A DNA stretch of 64,000 nucleotides from JBDLRH01 sp039800165 (lineage in GTDB: Bacteria; Pseudomonadota; Gammaproteobacteria; Burkholderiales; Burkholderiaceae_C). The DNA lies in contig JBDLRH010000037.1 in the NCBI GenBank assembly GCA_039800165.1, positions 1 to 64,000 of the forward strand. Reading direction: 5' to 3'. The notes under the pieces are model-generated. The model made no database searches. It was not told the origin of the DNA and saw only the letters and a list, made by a program, of their open reading frames with translations. Shown piece after piece: positions 18,904-28,551 of the stretch (its first letter is position 1; every line of letters begins with the position of its first letter). The position numbers and the translations under genes are program-made.

Positions 18904-20295
18904 GTGAGAGCGCATCCTTCCATCTTCAAGGCCTATGACATCCGCGGCGTGGTGCCGTCCACGCTGGACGAACCGGTTGCGTTCGGACTGGGCCGCGCGT
19001 TTGGCACCGCTGCGCTGAAGGCCGGCGAATCCACGGTGGCGGTGGGCCGCGATGGTCGCCTGAGCGGGCCGATGCTGTCTTCCGCACTGATCCGCGGCTT
19101 GCAGTCCACCGGCGTGAACGTGATCGACATCGGCAGGGTGACCACGCCGATGCTTTATTTCGCAGCCAGCACGCTGTGCACAAGCGGCATCCAGGTCACG
19201 GGCAGCCACAACCCCAAGGACTACAACGGCTTCAAGATGGTGCTGGCCGGCCGCGCCATCTACGGCGACGAGATCCAGGCCCTGCGCGCGACGATGGAGC
19301 GTGAAGACTGGACGGTGGCCCCCGCCTCAAGCCAGGGCACGGTGCGCCTGGTGAACCTGTTTGCCCCGTACCGCGACCGCATCGTGCGCGACGTGAAGCT
19401 CGCGCGGCCGATCAAGATCGTGGTGGATTCGGGCAACGGCATTGCAGGCGCGTCGGCGCCGGCCATCTTCCGTGCGCTGGGCTGCGAAGTGATCGAGCTC
19501 TTCAGCGAGGTCGACGGCAACTTCCCCAACCACCACCCCGATCCGAGCAAGCCCGACAACCTGCGCGACCTGATCCGTGCGCTGCAGTCCACCGACGCCG
19601 AGCTTGGCTTTGCCTTCGATGGCGACGGCGACCGACTGGGAGTGGTTACCAAGGACGGCCAGAACATCTACCCTGACCGGCAGATGATGCTGTTTGCGCA
19701 GGACGTGCTGTCGCGCGTGCCGGGCGCGCCCATCCTGTTCGATGTGAAGTGTTCGCAGCGACTCGCGCCCGCCATCCGTGATGCGGGCGGCGAGCCGGTG
19801 ATGTGGAAGACCGGGCATTCGCTGGTGAAGGCACGCATGCGCGAACTGCAGTCGCCCCTGGGCGGCGAGATGAGCGGGCACATCTTCTTCAAGGAGCGCT
19901 GGTTCGGTTTTGACGATGGCACCTACGCCGGCGCGCGGCTGCTGGAAATCCTGTCGCGCCACGCCGACCCGAGCGCGGTGCTCAACGCACTGCCCACCAG
20001 CCACAGCACACCCGAGCTCAATGTGACCTGCGCTGAAGGCGAGCCGCATGCGCTGGTGGCAAGGCTGGTGGACGAGGCGCGCTTTGATGCGCCCGCGCAG
20101 GTGTCCACCATCGACGGCCTGCGGGTGGATTGGCCCGACGGCTTTGGCCTGATTCGCGCGTCCAACACCACGCCGGTGCTGGTGCTGCGCTTTGAGGGCC
20201 ACACCGCGCAGGCGCTGGCGCGTGTCGAAGCCGAGATGCTGCAACTGCTGCGGCGGGTGAAGCCCGACGCCCATCCCAGCGCGGCGGCGCACTGA
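18904..20295 (+). CDS. Phosphomannomutase/phosphoglucomutase
   Basis: An alpha-D-phosphohexomutase (463 residues, the length of Pseudomonas AlgC) interconverting hexose 6-phosphate and 1-phosphate for LPS and exopolysaccharide precursors. Active-site motifs are TGSHNPKDYNG with phosphoserine Ser101, the metal loop DGDGDR at 239-244, and the sugar-binding loop GEMSGH at 321-326. The start is a GTG; no better codon lies in the 38-base divergent gap. The downstream genes are LPS core functions, fitting a role in envelope sugar supply. Confidence 0.93.
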   Translation: MRAHPSIFKAYDIRGVVPSTLDEPVAFGLGRAFGTAALKAGESTVAVGRDGRLSGPMLSSALIRGLQSTGVNVIDIGRVTTPMLYFAASTLCTSGIQVTGSHNPKDYNGFKMVLAGRAIYGDEIQALRATMEREDWTVAPASSQGTVRLVNLFAPYRDRIVRDVKLARPIKIVVDSGNGIAGASAPAIFRALGCEVIELFSEVDGNFPNHHPDPSKPDNLRDLIRALQSTDAELGFAFDGDGDRLGVVTKDGQNIYPDRQMMLFAQDVLSRVPGAPILFDVKCSQRLAPAIRDAGGEPVMWKTGHSLVKARMRELQSPLGGEMSGHIFFKERWFGFDDGTYAGARLLEILSRHADPSAVLNALPTSHSTPELNVTCAEGEPHALVARLVDEARFDAPAQVSTIDGLRVDWPDGFGLIRASNTTPVLVLRFEGHTAQALARVEAEMLQLLRRVKPDAHPSAAAH

Positions 20296-20340
20296 GCCCA
20301 GGCCCCCCGCACCGCCCGCCCTGCACCCCGCGCCACAGCG

Positions 20341-21414
20341 ATGCCCCTGCATACCGATCCCGAGGTGGTGGTCTTCAACCTCAAGCAGCGCTACACCGGC
20401 GTGTCGGCCACGGTGAATGCGCTCGTGCCGCTGCAGATGGGGCAGTGGCGGCTGGGTTACTGCGGCAGCACCCTGTCCAACGGCGTGGCGGGCATGACGC
20501 TGCGCGAGGCGATGCGTCTGTCGCGCACGCCGCCTGAAGGGCGGGCGTTTCGCATCTGGCATGTGCGTCGCGACCACGAGATGATGGCCGGGCTGTGGGC
20601 GCGCGATGTGCTGCGCCTGCCTGTGCGCCTGGTGTTCACCTCGGCGGCGCAGCACCTGCATGGCTGGTTCCCGCGCTGGCTGATCTCGCGCATGGATGCG
20701 GTGATCTCCACCACACCCAAGGCGGCGAGCTTCGTGCCCAATACCACCGCTGTGGTGGCGCATGGCATCGATCTGACGCGCTTTTCGCCGCCCGCCGACA
20801 AGCTGGGCGCATGGGCCGACAGCGGCCTGCCCGGCAAGTACGGCATCGGCGTGTTCGGGCGGGTGCGCGATGACAAGGGCACCGATGTGTTTGTCGACGC
20901 GCTGATCGAGGCGCTGCCGCACCTGCCGGATGCCACGGGCGTGATCGCCGGGCTGGCGCAACCCCAGCACCAGGCCTACCAGCAGGATTTGAAGGACCGC
21001 ATCGCGCGCGCCGGCCTGAGCGATCGCATCGTGTTCCTGGGCGAGGTACCCGCCGGTGAAGTGCACCGCTGGTACCAGCGGTGCCTGATCTGCGTGGCCT
21101 GCCCGCGCTACGAGCCCTTTGGCCTCACGCCCTTCGAGGCGGCGGCGTGCGGCTGTGCGCTGGTGTGTTCGCGCACCGGCGCCTTCGAGATGCTGGTGCA
21201 GCCCGGCGTGAACGGGGCGCTGGTGGACACGGGCGACGCCAGGGGCCTGGCCGCCGCACTGCGCGAGCTGCTGGCCGATCCGGTGCGTGCTGCAGCCCTG
21301 GGCGTGGCGGCACGCGAGCGCGTCACGCAAGGCTTCTCGTTGCAGCGCGAAGCCGAGGGCATTGGCGCGGTGTACCAGCAGCTGTTTGACGCTGGCGCTC
21401 GCGCGGCAACGTGA
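20341..21414 (+). CDS. Glycosyltransferase family 4, LPS core type
   Basis: A 357-residue GT-B glycosyltransferase. The C-terminal nucleotide-sugar domain has VFGRVRDDKGTDVFV (about residues 175-190) and the E-x7-E signature in RYEPFGLTPFEAAACGC. It lies between the phosphohexomutase and waaA, with a one-base stop/start overlap (TGATG) to waaA, pointing to addition of a mannose- or glucose-type sugar to the LPS inner core. The start at 20341 follows a 45-base gap. Sugar and linkage are not determinable. Confidence 0.85.
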   Translation: MPLHTDPEVVVFNLKQRYTGVSATVNALVPLQMGQWRLGYCGSTLSNGVAGMTLREAMRLSRTPPEGRAFRIWHVRRDHEMMAGLWARDVLRLPVRLVFTSAAQHLHGWFPRWLISRMDAVISTTPKAASFVPNTTAVVAHGIDLTRFSPPADKLGAWADSGLPGKYGIGVFGRVRDDKGTDVFVDALIEALPHLPDATGVIAGLAQPQHQAYQQDLKDRIARAGLSDRIVFLGEVPAGEVHRWYQRCLICVACPRYEPFGLTPFEAAACGCALVCSRTGAFEMLVQPGVNGALVDTGDARGLAAALRELLADPVRAAALGVAARERVTQGFSLQREAEGIGAVYQQLFDAGARAAT

Positions 21415-22835
21415 TGGCCAGCCGCCTGACACGGCTGTTGTGGCCAGAGCGCATGGCGCTTGCGGCCTACGCCGCACTGATGTCGGTTGCCACGCCCCTG
21501 CTGCGCCTGAAGCTGTGGCGCCGGGCGCAGCGCGAGCCTGCGTATGCAACGCAAGTGCATGAGCGCTTTGCGCGCTACGAAGCGGCTGCCCCGCCGCCTG
21601 GCTGCGTGTGGGTGCATGCGGTGTCGCTGGGTGAAACGCGGGCGGCCGCGGTGCTGCTGCGCGAGCTGCGCGCGCTGCACCCCGGCGCGCCGGTGCTGCT
21701 GACCCACGGCACTGCCACCGGGCGTGCGCAGGGCGAGGGCTTGCTGCAGCCCGGCGACATGCAGGCCTGGCTGCCGTGGGATACGCCTTCAGCGGTGCGG
21801 CGCTTTCTGGCGCACTTTCGCCCACGCGTGGGGGTGCTGATGGAAACCGAGGTGTGGCCGGCGCTGGTGCAGGGCTGCGCGGATGCGGGGGTACCGCTGG
21901 TGCTGGCCAATGCGCGGTTGAATGCGCGCTCGTTCGGTCGCGCGCAGCGCCTCGCGTGGCTGTCCGGGCCGGCCTATCGCCACCTGTCGGCTGTGCTGGC
22001 GCAAGGCGATGACGATGCGCAGCGGCTGGCTGCCCTGGGCGCCCCGGTGTCGGGCGTGTTTGGCAACCTCAAGTTCGACATCGAAGCCGATGCGGCGCAG
22101 GCAGCGGTGGGGCGGGGCTGGCGTGCGCGCGTCGCACCCGCGTCAGCGAAGACGCCGCCTGCCCGCCCGGTGGTGATGCTCGCCTCCAGCCGCGAGGGCG
22201 AAGAAGCCTTGTGGCTGCAGGGCGTGGCCGACGCTGTGGCGCACGGCGCCAGTGCCGGACATCCCCCCTTGAGCGACGGGCTGTGGCTGGTGGTGCCGCG
22301 GCATCCGCAGCGCTTTGATGAAGTGCACCGCCTGCTGACGGAGGCGGGCTGGTGGGTCACGCGGCGCAGCGCGCTGAACGACGGTGCGACCGTGCCATCG
22401 GAAGGCGGTCGAAGCAATGCGCCGCAGGCCCTGCTCGGCGACAGCGTTGGCGAGATGCAGGCGTACTACGCGATGGCCGATGTGGCGCTGCTGGGGGGCA
22501 GTTTCGCGCCGCTGGGCGGGCAGAACCTGATCGAGGCGCTGGCCTGCGGCTGCCCGGTGGTGATGGGGCCGCACACCTTCAACTTCGCCGACGCGGCGCG
22601 GCAGGCAGTCGAATGCGGCGCCGCCTGGCAAGAGGCCGACCTGCCGCAGGCGCTGCGCCGCGTGCAGTGGCTGCTGGGGACTGAGCAAGGCCGCGTCGCG
22701 CTGGTGCAGGCACGGCGCACGGGGCTTGAGCTGGTGGCCGCGGGCCGCGGTGCGGCGCGCAAGCAGGCGCAAGCCATTGCGGGCGCTGCGGCTATTGCCG
22801 CAGCGCTGCCCCTCAGCGTGCCACCAGCGAGTTGA
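21414..22835 (+). CDS. waaA: 3-deoxy-D-manno-octulosonic acid transferase
   Basis: An inner-membrane GT-B enzyme (473 residues) adding Kdo from CMP-Kdo to lipid IVA. It begins with a hydrophobic anchor, then CVWVHAVSLGETRAA containing the catalytic base Glu, then HGTATGRAQG, VLMETEVWPAL and the C-terminal GGSFAPLGGQNLIEALACG. ATG 21414 overlaps the preceding stop by one base; a GTG one codon earlier is possible. Its 3' end overlaps the tolC 3' end by 23 bases on the opposite strand. Confidence 0.94.
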   Translation: MASRLTRLLWPERMALAAYAALMSVATPLLRLKLWRRAQREPAYATQVHERFARYEAAAPPPGCVWVHAVSLGETRAAAVLLRELRALHPGAPVLLTHGTATGRAQGEGLLQPGDMQAWLPWDTPSAVRRFLAHFRPRVGVLMETEVWPALVQGCADAGVPLVLANARLNARSFGRAQRLAWLSGPAYRHLSAVLAQGDDDAQRLAALGAPVSGVFGNLKFDIEADAAQAAVGRGWRARVAPASAKTPPARPVVMLASSREGEEALWLQGVADAVAHGASAGHPPLSDGLWLVVPRHPQRFDEVHRLLTEAGWWVTRRSALNDGATVPSEGGRSNAPQALLGDSVGEMQAYYAMADVALLGGSFAPLGGQNLIEALACGCPVVMGPHTFNFADAARQAVECGAAWQEADLPQALRRVQWLLGTEQGRVALVQARRTGLELVAAGRGAARKQAQAIAGAAAIAAALPLSVPPAS

Positions 22836-24141
22836 CCGTCTGCAGGTCTTCCGGCTTGAGGCTGCCGTTGGCCTGACGCAGGCGCAGGCTGCCCAGCAGC
22901 ACGTTGTAGCGCGCCACCGCCAGGTCACGCTTGGTCTGGAACAGCTGGCTTTGCGCATTGAGCACGTCGATGTTGATGCGCACGCCCACCTGGTAGCCCA
23001 GCTTGTTGGCGTCCAGCGCGAGCTGGCTCGAACTTTCCGCGGCCTCCAGCGCCTTGACCTGACCGAGCCCCGACACCACGCCAAAGAAGGCGCTGCGGGT
23101 GGCCTGTGCGGTGCCGCGGCGCGCTGCCTCCAGGTCGGCGGCCGCCTTTTCTTGCAGCGACAGCGTCTCGCGGATGCGGTTCTCCACCGCGTAGCCTGTG
23201 AACAGCGGCAGGTTGAGCGTGACGCCCACCGTGGTGTTCTGCGTGCGCGACCCCAGTGCCGATGTGGAGCTGCCCTGCGGTGTGCGGTTTTGCGTATGGC
23301 TGGCCGTCAGGTCCACCGTCGGCAGCTTGCCGGCCTTGGCCTTGTCGGTTTCGAGCCTGGCCACGTCCAGCGCAAGGCGTGCGAGACCGACCGCGGGTGA
23401 CGCCTGCTCGGACTGTCCGACCCACTCTTCCACGCTGGCCGGCTGCACCGACGGCAGCGTGATCGGCGTGCTCAGCGGCTTGGGGTCGGTGTTGGCGCGG
23501 CCCACCAGGGTGTCGAGCGACAGGCGCTTGACGCGAAGATCGTTCTCGGCGGCGATTTCCTGCGCGGTGACCAGGTCGAACCGCGCCTGCGCCTCCCGCG
23601 TGTCGGTGATGGTGGCGGTGCCCACCTCGAAGTTGCGGCGCGCAGACGCCAGCTGTTCGGCCACGGCGGTCTTTTGCGCCTGCACGAAGGCCAGTGTGTC
23701 GCGCGCACCGAGCACGTCGAAGTAGGCCTGGCTCACGCGGAGGATCAGGTCCTGCGCGGCTTGCGTGAGCTGCAGCTCGGCCTGCTGGCGCTGGCGCTCG
23801 GCCTGCTCCGCGGTGATGCGGTTGGCGCGGCGGTACAGCGGATGGCTCGCGCTCAGCGTGGCGCTCTGGGTGCCGAAGTTGCGCTGCACCGACGGGTTGC
23901 TGTTGTCGAACTGGCTGTGCGAGACGGTGGCGCCGAGGTTTGCCGTCGGCAGCAGACCGGCGCGGGCCTGGTCGGCGCGCGCCTGGTTGGCGTCGAACTG
24001 GGCCTTGGCCGACTGGAAGGCCGCGTCATGCGTGCGTGCGGCCTCGTACAGGTCAAGCAGGCTTTGCGCGCCCGCGGCCACGGGCGTGAGCAAGGCTCCG
24101 CACAGCACGGAAAGCCAGGTGGTTCGCTGCAGATGGGTCAT
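22813..24141 (-). CDS. tolC: TolC family outer-membrane channel protein
   Basis: A 442-residue outer-membrane factor with a signal peptide (cleavage near VAAGA-Q, about residue 26) and two OEP repeats rich in long alpha-helices (for example AQFDANQARADQARAGLLPT and ARRNFEVGTATITDTREAQ). It forms the trimeric outer-membrane duct for type I secretion and RND efflux. The RND adaptor and pump are about 1.2 kb upstream on the same strand, separated by pcm and a rhodanese. The gene order pcm, rhodanese, tolC, facing waaA recurs in Burkholderiales. Confidence 0.9.
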   Translation of the reverse strand: MTHLQRTTWLSVLCGALLTPVAAGAQSLLDLYEAARTHDAAFQSAKAQFDANQARADQARAGLLPTANLGATVSHSQFDNSNPSVQRNFGTQSATLSASHPLYRRANRITAEQAERQRQQAELQLTQAAQDLILRVSQAYFDVLGARDTLAFVQAQKTAVAEQLASARRNFEVGTATITDTREAQARFDLVTAQEIAAENDLRVKRLSLDTLVGRANTDPKPLSTPITLPSVQPASVEEWVGQSEQASPAVGLARLALDVARLETDKAKAGKLPTVDLTASHTQNRTPQGSSTSALGSRTQNTTVGVTLNLPLFTGYAVENRIRETLSLQEKAAADLEAARRGTAQATRSAFFGVVSGLGQVKALEAAESSSQLALDANKLGYQVGVRINIDVLNAQSQLFQTKRDLAVARYNVLLGSLRLRQANGSLKPEDLQTVNSLVAR

Positions 24142-24200
24142 GGGCGTCCTTGGTGTCGGCACGTTCAGCGCGCGGCGGGGTGCGTCACGCGGCGATTCGT

Positions 24201-24539
24201 TCAATAGCGGGCCACGCGCGCATCCACGCTGGCCCAGGCCTCGGTGCCGCCGGCGATGTTGGCCAGCCGCTCGAAGCCGCGCTTGTGCAGGAAAGCGGCC
24301 ACCTGCATGCTTCGCATGCCGTGATGGCACAGGCAGGCCAGTGGCCGAGAAGGGTCGAGTTCATCCAGTCGCGCGGGCACCTGCTGCATCGGAATGACCA
24401 CCAGGGTGAAGCCCTCGGTGGGCACCGGCGCGGTCTGCAGTTCCCACGGTTCGCGCACGTCCAGCACCACGCCGCCCGCATCGGGGCCGCAGGCCTCGAA
24501 CCAGGCCGGCAGGTCGCGGGGATGAACCTGATCGATCAT
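24201..24539 (-). CDS. Single-domain rhodanese-like sulfurtransferase
   Basis: A 112-residue cytoplasmic rhodanese domain. The substrate-anchoring VVLDVREPWEL and the active loop CHHGMRSM are visible; the loop begins with the catalytic Cys (CLCHHGMRS, position about 71). Such proteins carry persulfide sulfur or act in redox handling. The start at the ATG giving MIDQVHPRDLP avoids overlap with pcm. It sits between pcm and tolC and is probably co-transcribed with them. Confidence 0.88.
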   Translation of the reverse strand: MIDQVHPRDLPAWFEACGPDAGGVVLDVREPWELQTAPVPTEGFTLVVIPMQQVPARLDELDPSRPLACLCHHGMRSMQVAAFLHKRGFERLANIAGGTEAWASVDARVARY

Positions 24540-24574
24540 GCGCTGATGCGTGGGTCGGGTGTGTGCGCTGGAAC

Positions 24575-25246
24575 TCAGAACACGAAGCGCGAACGCTCGG
24601 GAAAGTGCTCCAGACGCGGCGCCACCGTGTCCCAGGGCTGACGCGTCTGCCATGCGGCTTCGCCGGTGCGGGTGACGACGGTGGCCCGCATCATCGGCTC
24701 TTCGCCGACGATCGCGATCAGGCGTCCGCCGGTGTTGAGCTGGCGCAGCAGCCGCTCGGGCACCTGGGCCACCGAGCCGCTGAGCACGATCACGTCGAAG
24801 CTGCCCAGGCCCGACAGGTCGGTGGCGCCGTCGCCCTGGCGAACGTCGACGTTGCCGATGCCGGCGGCCCGCAAGTTGTCCTGCGCCATGCGCACCAGTT
24901 CCGGCCGCAGCTCAACCGTCAGCACCTCGCGTGCGCGGGCGCCCAGCAGCGCGGCCATGTAGCCCGAGCCGGTGCCGATCTCCAGCACGCGCTCGTGCGG
25001 CTGCACCTGCAGCTCTTGCATCAGCCGCGCCTCGACCCGGGGTGCCAGCATGCGCTGGCCGCCGGGCAGGGGAATTTCCATGTCAACGAAAGCCAGCGCC
25101 TTGTGGCCCGCCGGCACGAACTGCTCGCGCTTGACCTTCGACAGCAGTTGCAGCACCACCGGGTCGAGCACCTCCCACGGGCGGATCTGCTGCTCGATCA
25201 TGTTGAAGCGGGCGCGTTCGAGGTCGGCGGGGCTGAGGGACTGCAT
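24575..25246 (-). CDS. pcm: Protein-L-isoaspartate O-methyltransferase
   Basis: A 223-residue SAM-dependent enzyme repairing isoaspartyl damage in proteins. SAM motif I is VLEIGTGSGYMAALLG (about residues 86-101) and the start ARFNMIEQQIRPW is the typical proteobacterial N-terminus. The usual acceptor-site residues in PAGHKALAFVDMEIPL are present. It follows the RND pump by 86 bases on the same strand and precedes the rhodanese by 35 bases. Confidence 0.92.
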   Translation of the reverse strand: MQSLSPADLERARFNMIEQQIRPWEVLDPVVLQLLSKVKREQFVPAGHKALAFVDMEIPLPGGQRMLAPRVEARLMQELQVQPHERVLEIGTGSGYMAALLGARAREVLTVELRPELVRMAQDNLRAAGIGNVDVRQGDGATDLSGLGSFDVIVLSGSVAQVPERLLRQLNTGGRLIAIVGEEPMMRATVVTRTGEAAWQTRQPWDTVAPRLEHFPERSRFVF

Positions 25247-25332
25247 GGAGGCTCCGGGGGGCGGTGTCGCGGTGTCGGTCTGGGAAAACCCTGAATTCTA
25301 GAAGGCCGATGCAAGCGCTTGGTGAAGCGCGC

Positions 25333-28300
25333 TCAGGCGGCTCCCGGGGCGGACGGGCCCGACGCCGCACCGGTGGGCGGGGCGGGAGGGGCCGGGGGTT
25401 GCACGCCCATCACGCGCCGCACCCACGCTGCCAGATCGTCCAGATAGCAGTAGACCACCGGCACCACCACCAGCGTCAGCAGCGAGGAGGTGATGACGCC
25501 GCCGATCACGGCCTGGCCCATCGGAGCGCGCTGCTCCGAGCCCTCGGTCATCGCAAAGGCCAGCGGAACCATGCCGAAGATCATCGCCAGCGTGGTCATC
25601 AGGATGGGGCGCAGCCGCACCCGCGCGGCCAGCAGCAGCGCCTCGGCGCGCTCCATGCCCTGGTCGCGCGCACGGATCGCAAAGTCCACCAGCAGGATTG
25701 CGTTCTTGGTCACCAGGCCCATCAGCATCACGATGCCGATCACAGAGAACATCGACAGCGTGGAGCGGAAGGCCATCAGCGCAAGCACCACGCCGATCAG
25801 CGTGAGGGGCAGCGAGGTCATCAGCGCCAGCGGCTGCAGGAAGCTCTTGAACTGGCTTGCAAGGATCATGTAGATGAAGATCACCGCCATGGCCAGTGCC
25901 GACAGCGCGTAGCCGAACGACTCCTGCATGTTCTTGGTGCTGCCGCCGAACTGGTAGCGGTAGCCCGGCGGCAGCGCGATGCTGTCGAGCGCTGCGCGGA
26001 TGTCGGCAGACACCTGGCCCGCCGCGCGGCCGTACACGTTGGCATTGAAGGCCACCTCGCGCGTCAGGTCGCGCCGGTTGATCTGGGCCGGCCCGCTGGC
26101 TTCGCGCACCGTGGCCACCTGGTTGAGCCGCACGATGCGCGGCGTGCCGTCGGCGTTGCTGCCTGTCACGAAGGGCAGCCGCTCCAGGTCCTGAGGCTGC
26201 GCGCGCGCCTCGGGCGCCAGTCGCACGTTCACGTCGTAGGTCTGGTCATCCGCGGCGCGCCAGTTGCCCACCGTCTGCCCGGCCACCAGCGTGCGCAGTG
26301 CGCTGCCCACCTGGGCCACGCCCAGGCCCAGGTCGGCGGCAGCGTCGCGCTTGACCTCGATCGCAATCACCGGCTTGTCGGGCTTGAGGCTGCTGTCCAG
26401 GTCCACCAGCCCCGGCATGCCACGGATGCGTTCGTGCACCAGCCGGGTCAGGCGCTCGAGCTCGCGCAGGTCGGGCCCCTGCAGCGAGAACTCGATCTGC
26501 TTGTTGCCGCCCACGCCTTCGAGCAGGCCCACATGGGTGACGGTGATGCCCGCCATGCGTGACAGCCTCTCGCGCAGCGCGGCCGAGATCTCGTCCACAT
26601 TGCGCTGCCGGTCCTTGCGGTCGGTCAGCCGCACATAGATGTTGGAGTAGATCTTGCCCTGCGCACCGCCCGTGCCGGTGTTGATGGTGGCCAGCGTGTA
26701 GCGCACCTCCGGTAACTCGCGGATCACCTGTTCGACCTGCCGGGTGCGCTGCTCGGTGACTTCCAGCGACGAGCCCACCGGCGTGTAGAACGACACCGTG
26801 GCCTCGGAAAAGTCGGCCTTGGGCACGAACTCGGTGCCCAGCAGCGGCACCATCACGACGCTGCTGGCAAACACGCCGATGGCCATGACCACCGTGGCGA
26901 GCTTGTGCACCAGCGACCAGCGCAGGATCGACTGGTAGCCCTCGGCCAGCCGCTCGGTGCCGCGCTCGAAGGCGGCGGTGATGCGGCCGATGGTGCGCTC
27001 GTACAGGGTGCGCGGCGCCTCGTGGCGCGCGTGGCGCTCGATCTCCGGGTCGTGCCACACGCTCGAGAGCATCGGGTCGAGGGTGAAGCTCACGAACATC
27101 GAGATCAGCACCGCGGCCACGATGGTGATGCCGAACTCGTGGAAGAACTTGCCGATGATGCCGCCCATGAAGCCCACCGGCAGGAACACCGCGACGATGG
27201 AGAAGGTGGTGGCCAGCACTGCCAGGCCGATTTCCTGCGTGCCGTCCAGCGAGGCCTGGTACGGCGGCTTGCCCATCTGCACATGGCGCACGATGTTCTC
27301 GCGCACCACGATCGCGTCGTCGATCAGCAGGCCCACGCACAGGCTCAGCGCCATCAGCGTGACCATGTTGATGGTGAAGCCGAACAGGTACATGAACAGG
27401 AAGGTGCCGATCAGTGCGATCGGCAGCGTCAGGCCGGTGATGACCGTCGAGCGCCACGAGTTGAGGAACAGGAAGACGATCAGCACCGTCAGCAGTGCGC
27501 CTTCGACCAGCGTGCGGCGCACGTTGTCCACGCCCACGCGGATCGGCCGCGAGCTGTCGGCCACGTTTTGCAGCTTCAGCCCGGCTGGCGCCAGTGCCTG
27601 TGCCTCGCGCAGCGCCTGGTTCAGCCCGTCGATGACCTTCAGGGTGTTTTCGTCCTGCGCCTTTTGCACCTGCAGCAGCAGCGTGCGCTGGCCGTTGTAC
27701 AGCGCCAGGCTCTCAAGTTCCTGTGCGCCGTCGCTGATGCGCGCCACCTGCCCCAGCCGCACCGCAGATGCACCGCGCTGTGCCACGACGATGCGGGCGA
27801 AGTCCTCGGGCCGCCCGATGCGCGCATCGATCTTGACCACCCGGTCCTGCTCGCTCGACCGCACCGTGCCCAGCGGGAACTCCTGGTTCTCGTTGCGCAC
27901 CGCAGCTGCCACCTGCTCGGCGGTGATGCCCAGCGCCTCCATCGCCTGCGGCTGCAGGTAGACGTTGATCTCGCGCCGCGTGCCGCCCACCAGCGTGACC
28001 GAGCCGACGCCGCGCACGTTCTCCAGCCGCTTCTTGAGCACCTGCTCCGACCAGTTGGTCAGCTCGACCGGGGTCATGGCCGTGCCTTGCGTGGCATCGG
28101 GCAACACGGCCACCGACCACACCGAGCGTCCGGCGGGGTCGAAGCGCAGCACACGCGGCTCCTTGACCTCGGTGCGCAGGGTGGGGCGCAGCGCCGCGAT
28201 CTTCTCGCGCACATCCTCGGCAGCCTTGCGGCCGTCGATGCTGAGCTGGAACTCGATCACCACGACCGACTGGCCCTCGTAGCTGCGCGAGGTCAGCGCA

Positions 28301-28533
28301 TTGATGCCGGCGATCGCGTTGACGCCTTCCTCGATCTTCTTGGTGACTTCGCTTTCCACCACCTCGGGCGAGGCACCCGGGTACTCGGCGGTGACCACCA
28401 CCACCGGAAAGTCGATGTTGGGAAACTGGTCGACGTTGAGCCGCTGGTAGGAGAACAGGCCCAGCACCACGATGGCGAGCATCACCATCGTGGCGAACAC
28501 CGGGTTGTGCAGGCTGACGCGCGTGAACCACAT
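25333..28533 (-). CDS. RND efflux pump inner-membrane subunit (HAE1 type)
   Basis: A 1066-residue proton-driven transporter with the AcrB/MdtB architecture: TM1, a large periplasmic porter/docking region, TM2-6, a second periplasmic region and TM7-12. The TM4 proton-relay aspartate pair is in LCVGLLIDDAIVVREN; the N-terminus VSLHNPVFATMVMLAIVVLG is typical. The RND adaptor gene precedes it by 18 bases and a TetR repressor heads the operon, indicating regulated export of toxic hydrophobic compounds. The substrate range is unknown. The C-terminal tail is Pro/Ala rich. Confidence 0.93.
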   Translation of the reverse strand: MWFTRVSLHNPVFATMVMLAIVVLGLFSYQRLNVDQFPNIDFPVVVVTAEYPGASPEVVESEVTKKIEEGVNAIAGINALTSRSYEGQSVVVIEFQLSIDGRKAAEDVREKIAALRPTLRTEVKEPRVLRFDPAGRSVWSVAVLPDATQGTAMTPVELTNWSEQVLKKRLENVRGVGSVTLVGGTRREINVYLQPQAMEALGITAEQVAAAVRNENQEFPLGTVRSSEQDRVVKIDARIGRPEDFARIVVAQRGASAVRLGQVARISDGAQELESLALYNGQRTLLLQVQKAQDENTLKVIDGLNQALREAQALAPAGLKLQNVADSSRPIRVGVDNVRRTLVEGALLTVLIVFLFLNSWRSTVITGLTLPIALIGTFLFMYLFGFTINMVTLMALSLCVGLLIDDAIVVRENIVRHVQMGKPPYQASLDGTQEIGLAVLATTFSIVAVFLPVGFMGGIIGKFFHEFGITIVAAVLISMFVSFTLDPMLSSVWHDPEIERHARHEAPRTLYERTIGRITAAFERGTERLAEGYQSILRWSLVHKLATVVMAIGVFASSVVMVPLLGTEFVPKADFSEATVSFYTPVGSSLEVTEQRTRQVEQVIRELPEVRYTLATINTGTGGAQGKIYSNIYVRLTDRKDRQRNVDEISAALRERLSRMAGITVTHVGLLEGVGGNKQIEFSLQGPDLRELERLTRLVHERIRGMPGLVDLDSSLKPDKPVIAIEVKRDAAADLGLGVAQVGSALRTLVAGQTVGNWRAADDQTYDVNVRLAPEARAQPQDLERLPFVTGSNADGTPRIVRLNQVATVREASGPAQINRRDLTREVAFNANVYGRAAGQVSADIRAALDSIALPPGYRYQFGGSTKNMQESFGYALSALAMAVIFIYMILASQFKSFLQPLALMTSLPLTLIGVVLALMAFRSTLSMFSVIGIVMLMGLVTKNAILLVDFAIRARDQGMERAEALLLAARVRLRPILMTTLAMIFGMVPLAFAMTEGSEQRAPMGQAVIGGVITSSLLTLVVVPVVYCYLDDLAAWVRRVMGVQPPAPPAPPTGAASGPSAPGAA

Positions 28534-28551
28534 GGCGGGGCGGGCGCCTTC

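Noticed and set aside
19327..21825. Minus-strand open frame of 832 codons opposite the LPS genes
   Set aside because: Covers the phosphohexomutase and glycosyltransferase in antisense and shows no protein-like pattern.
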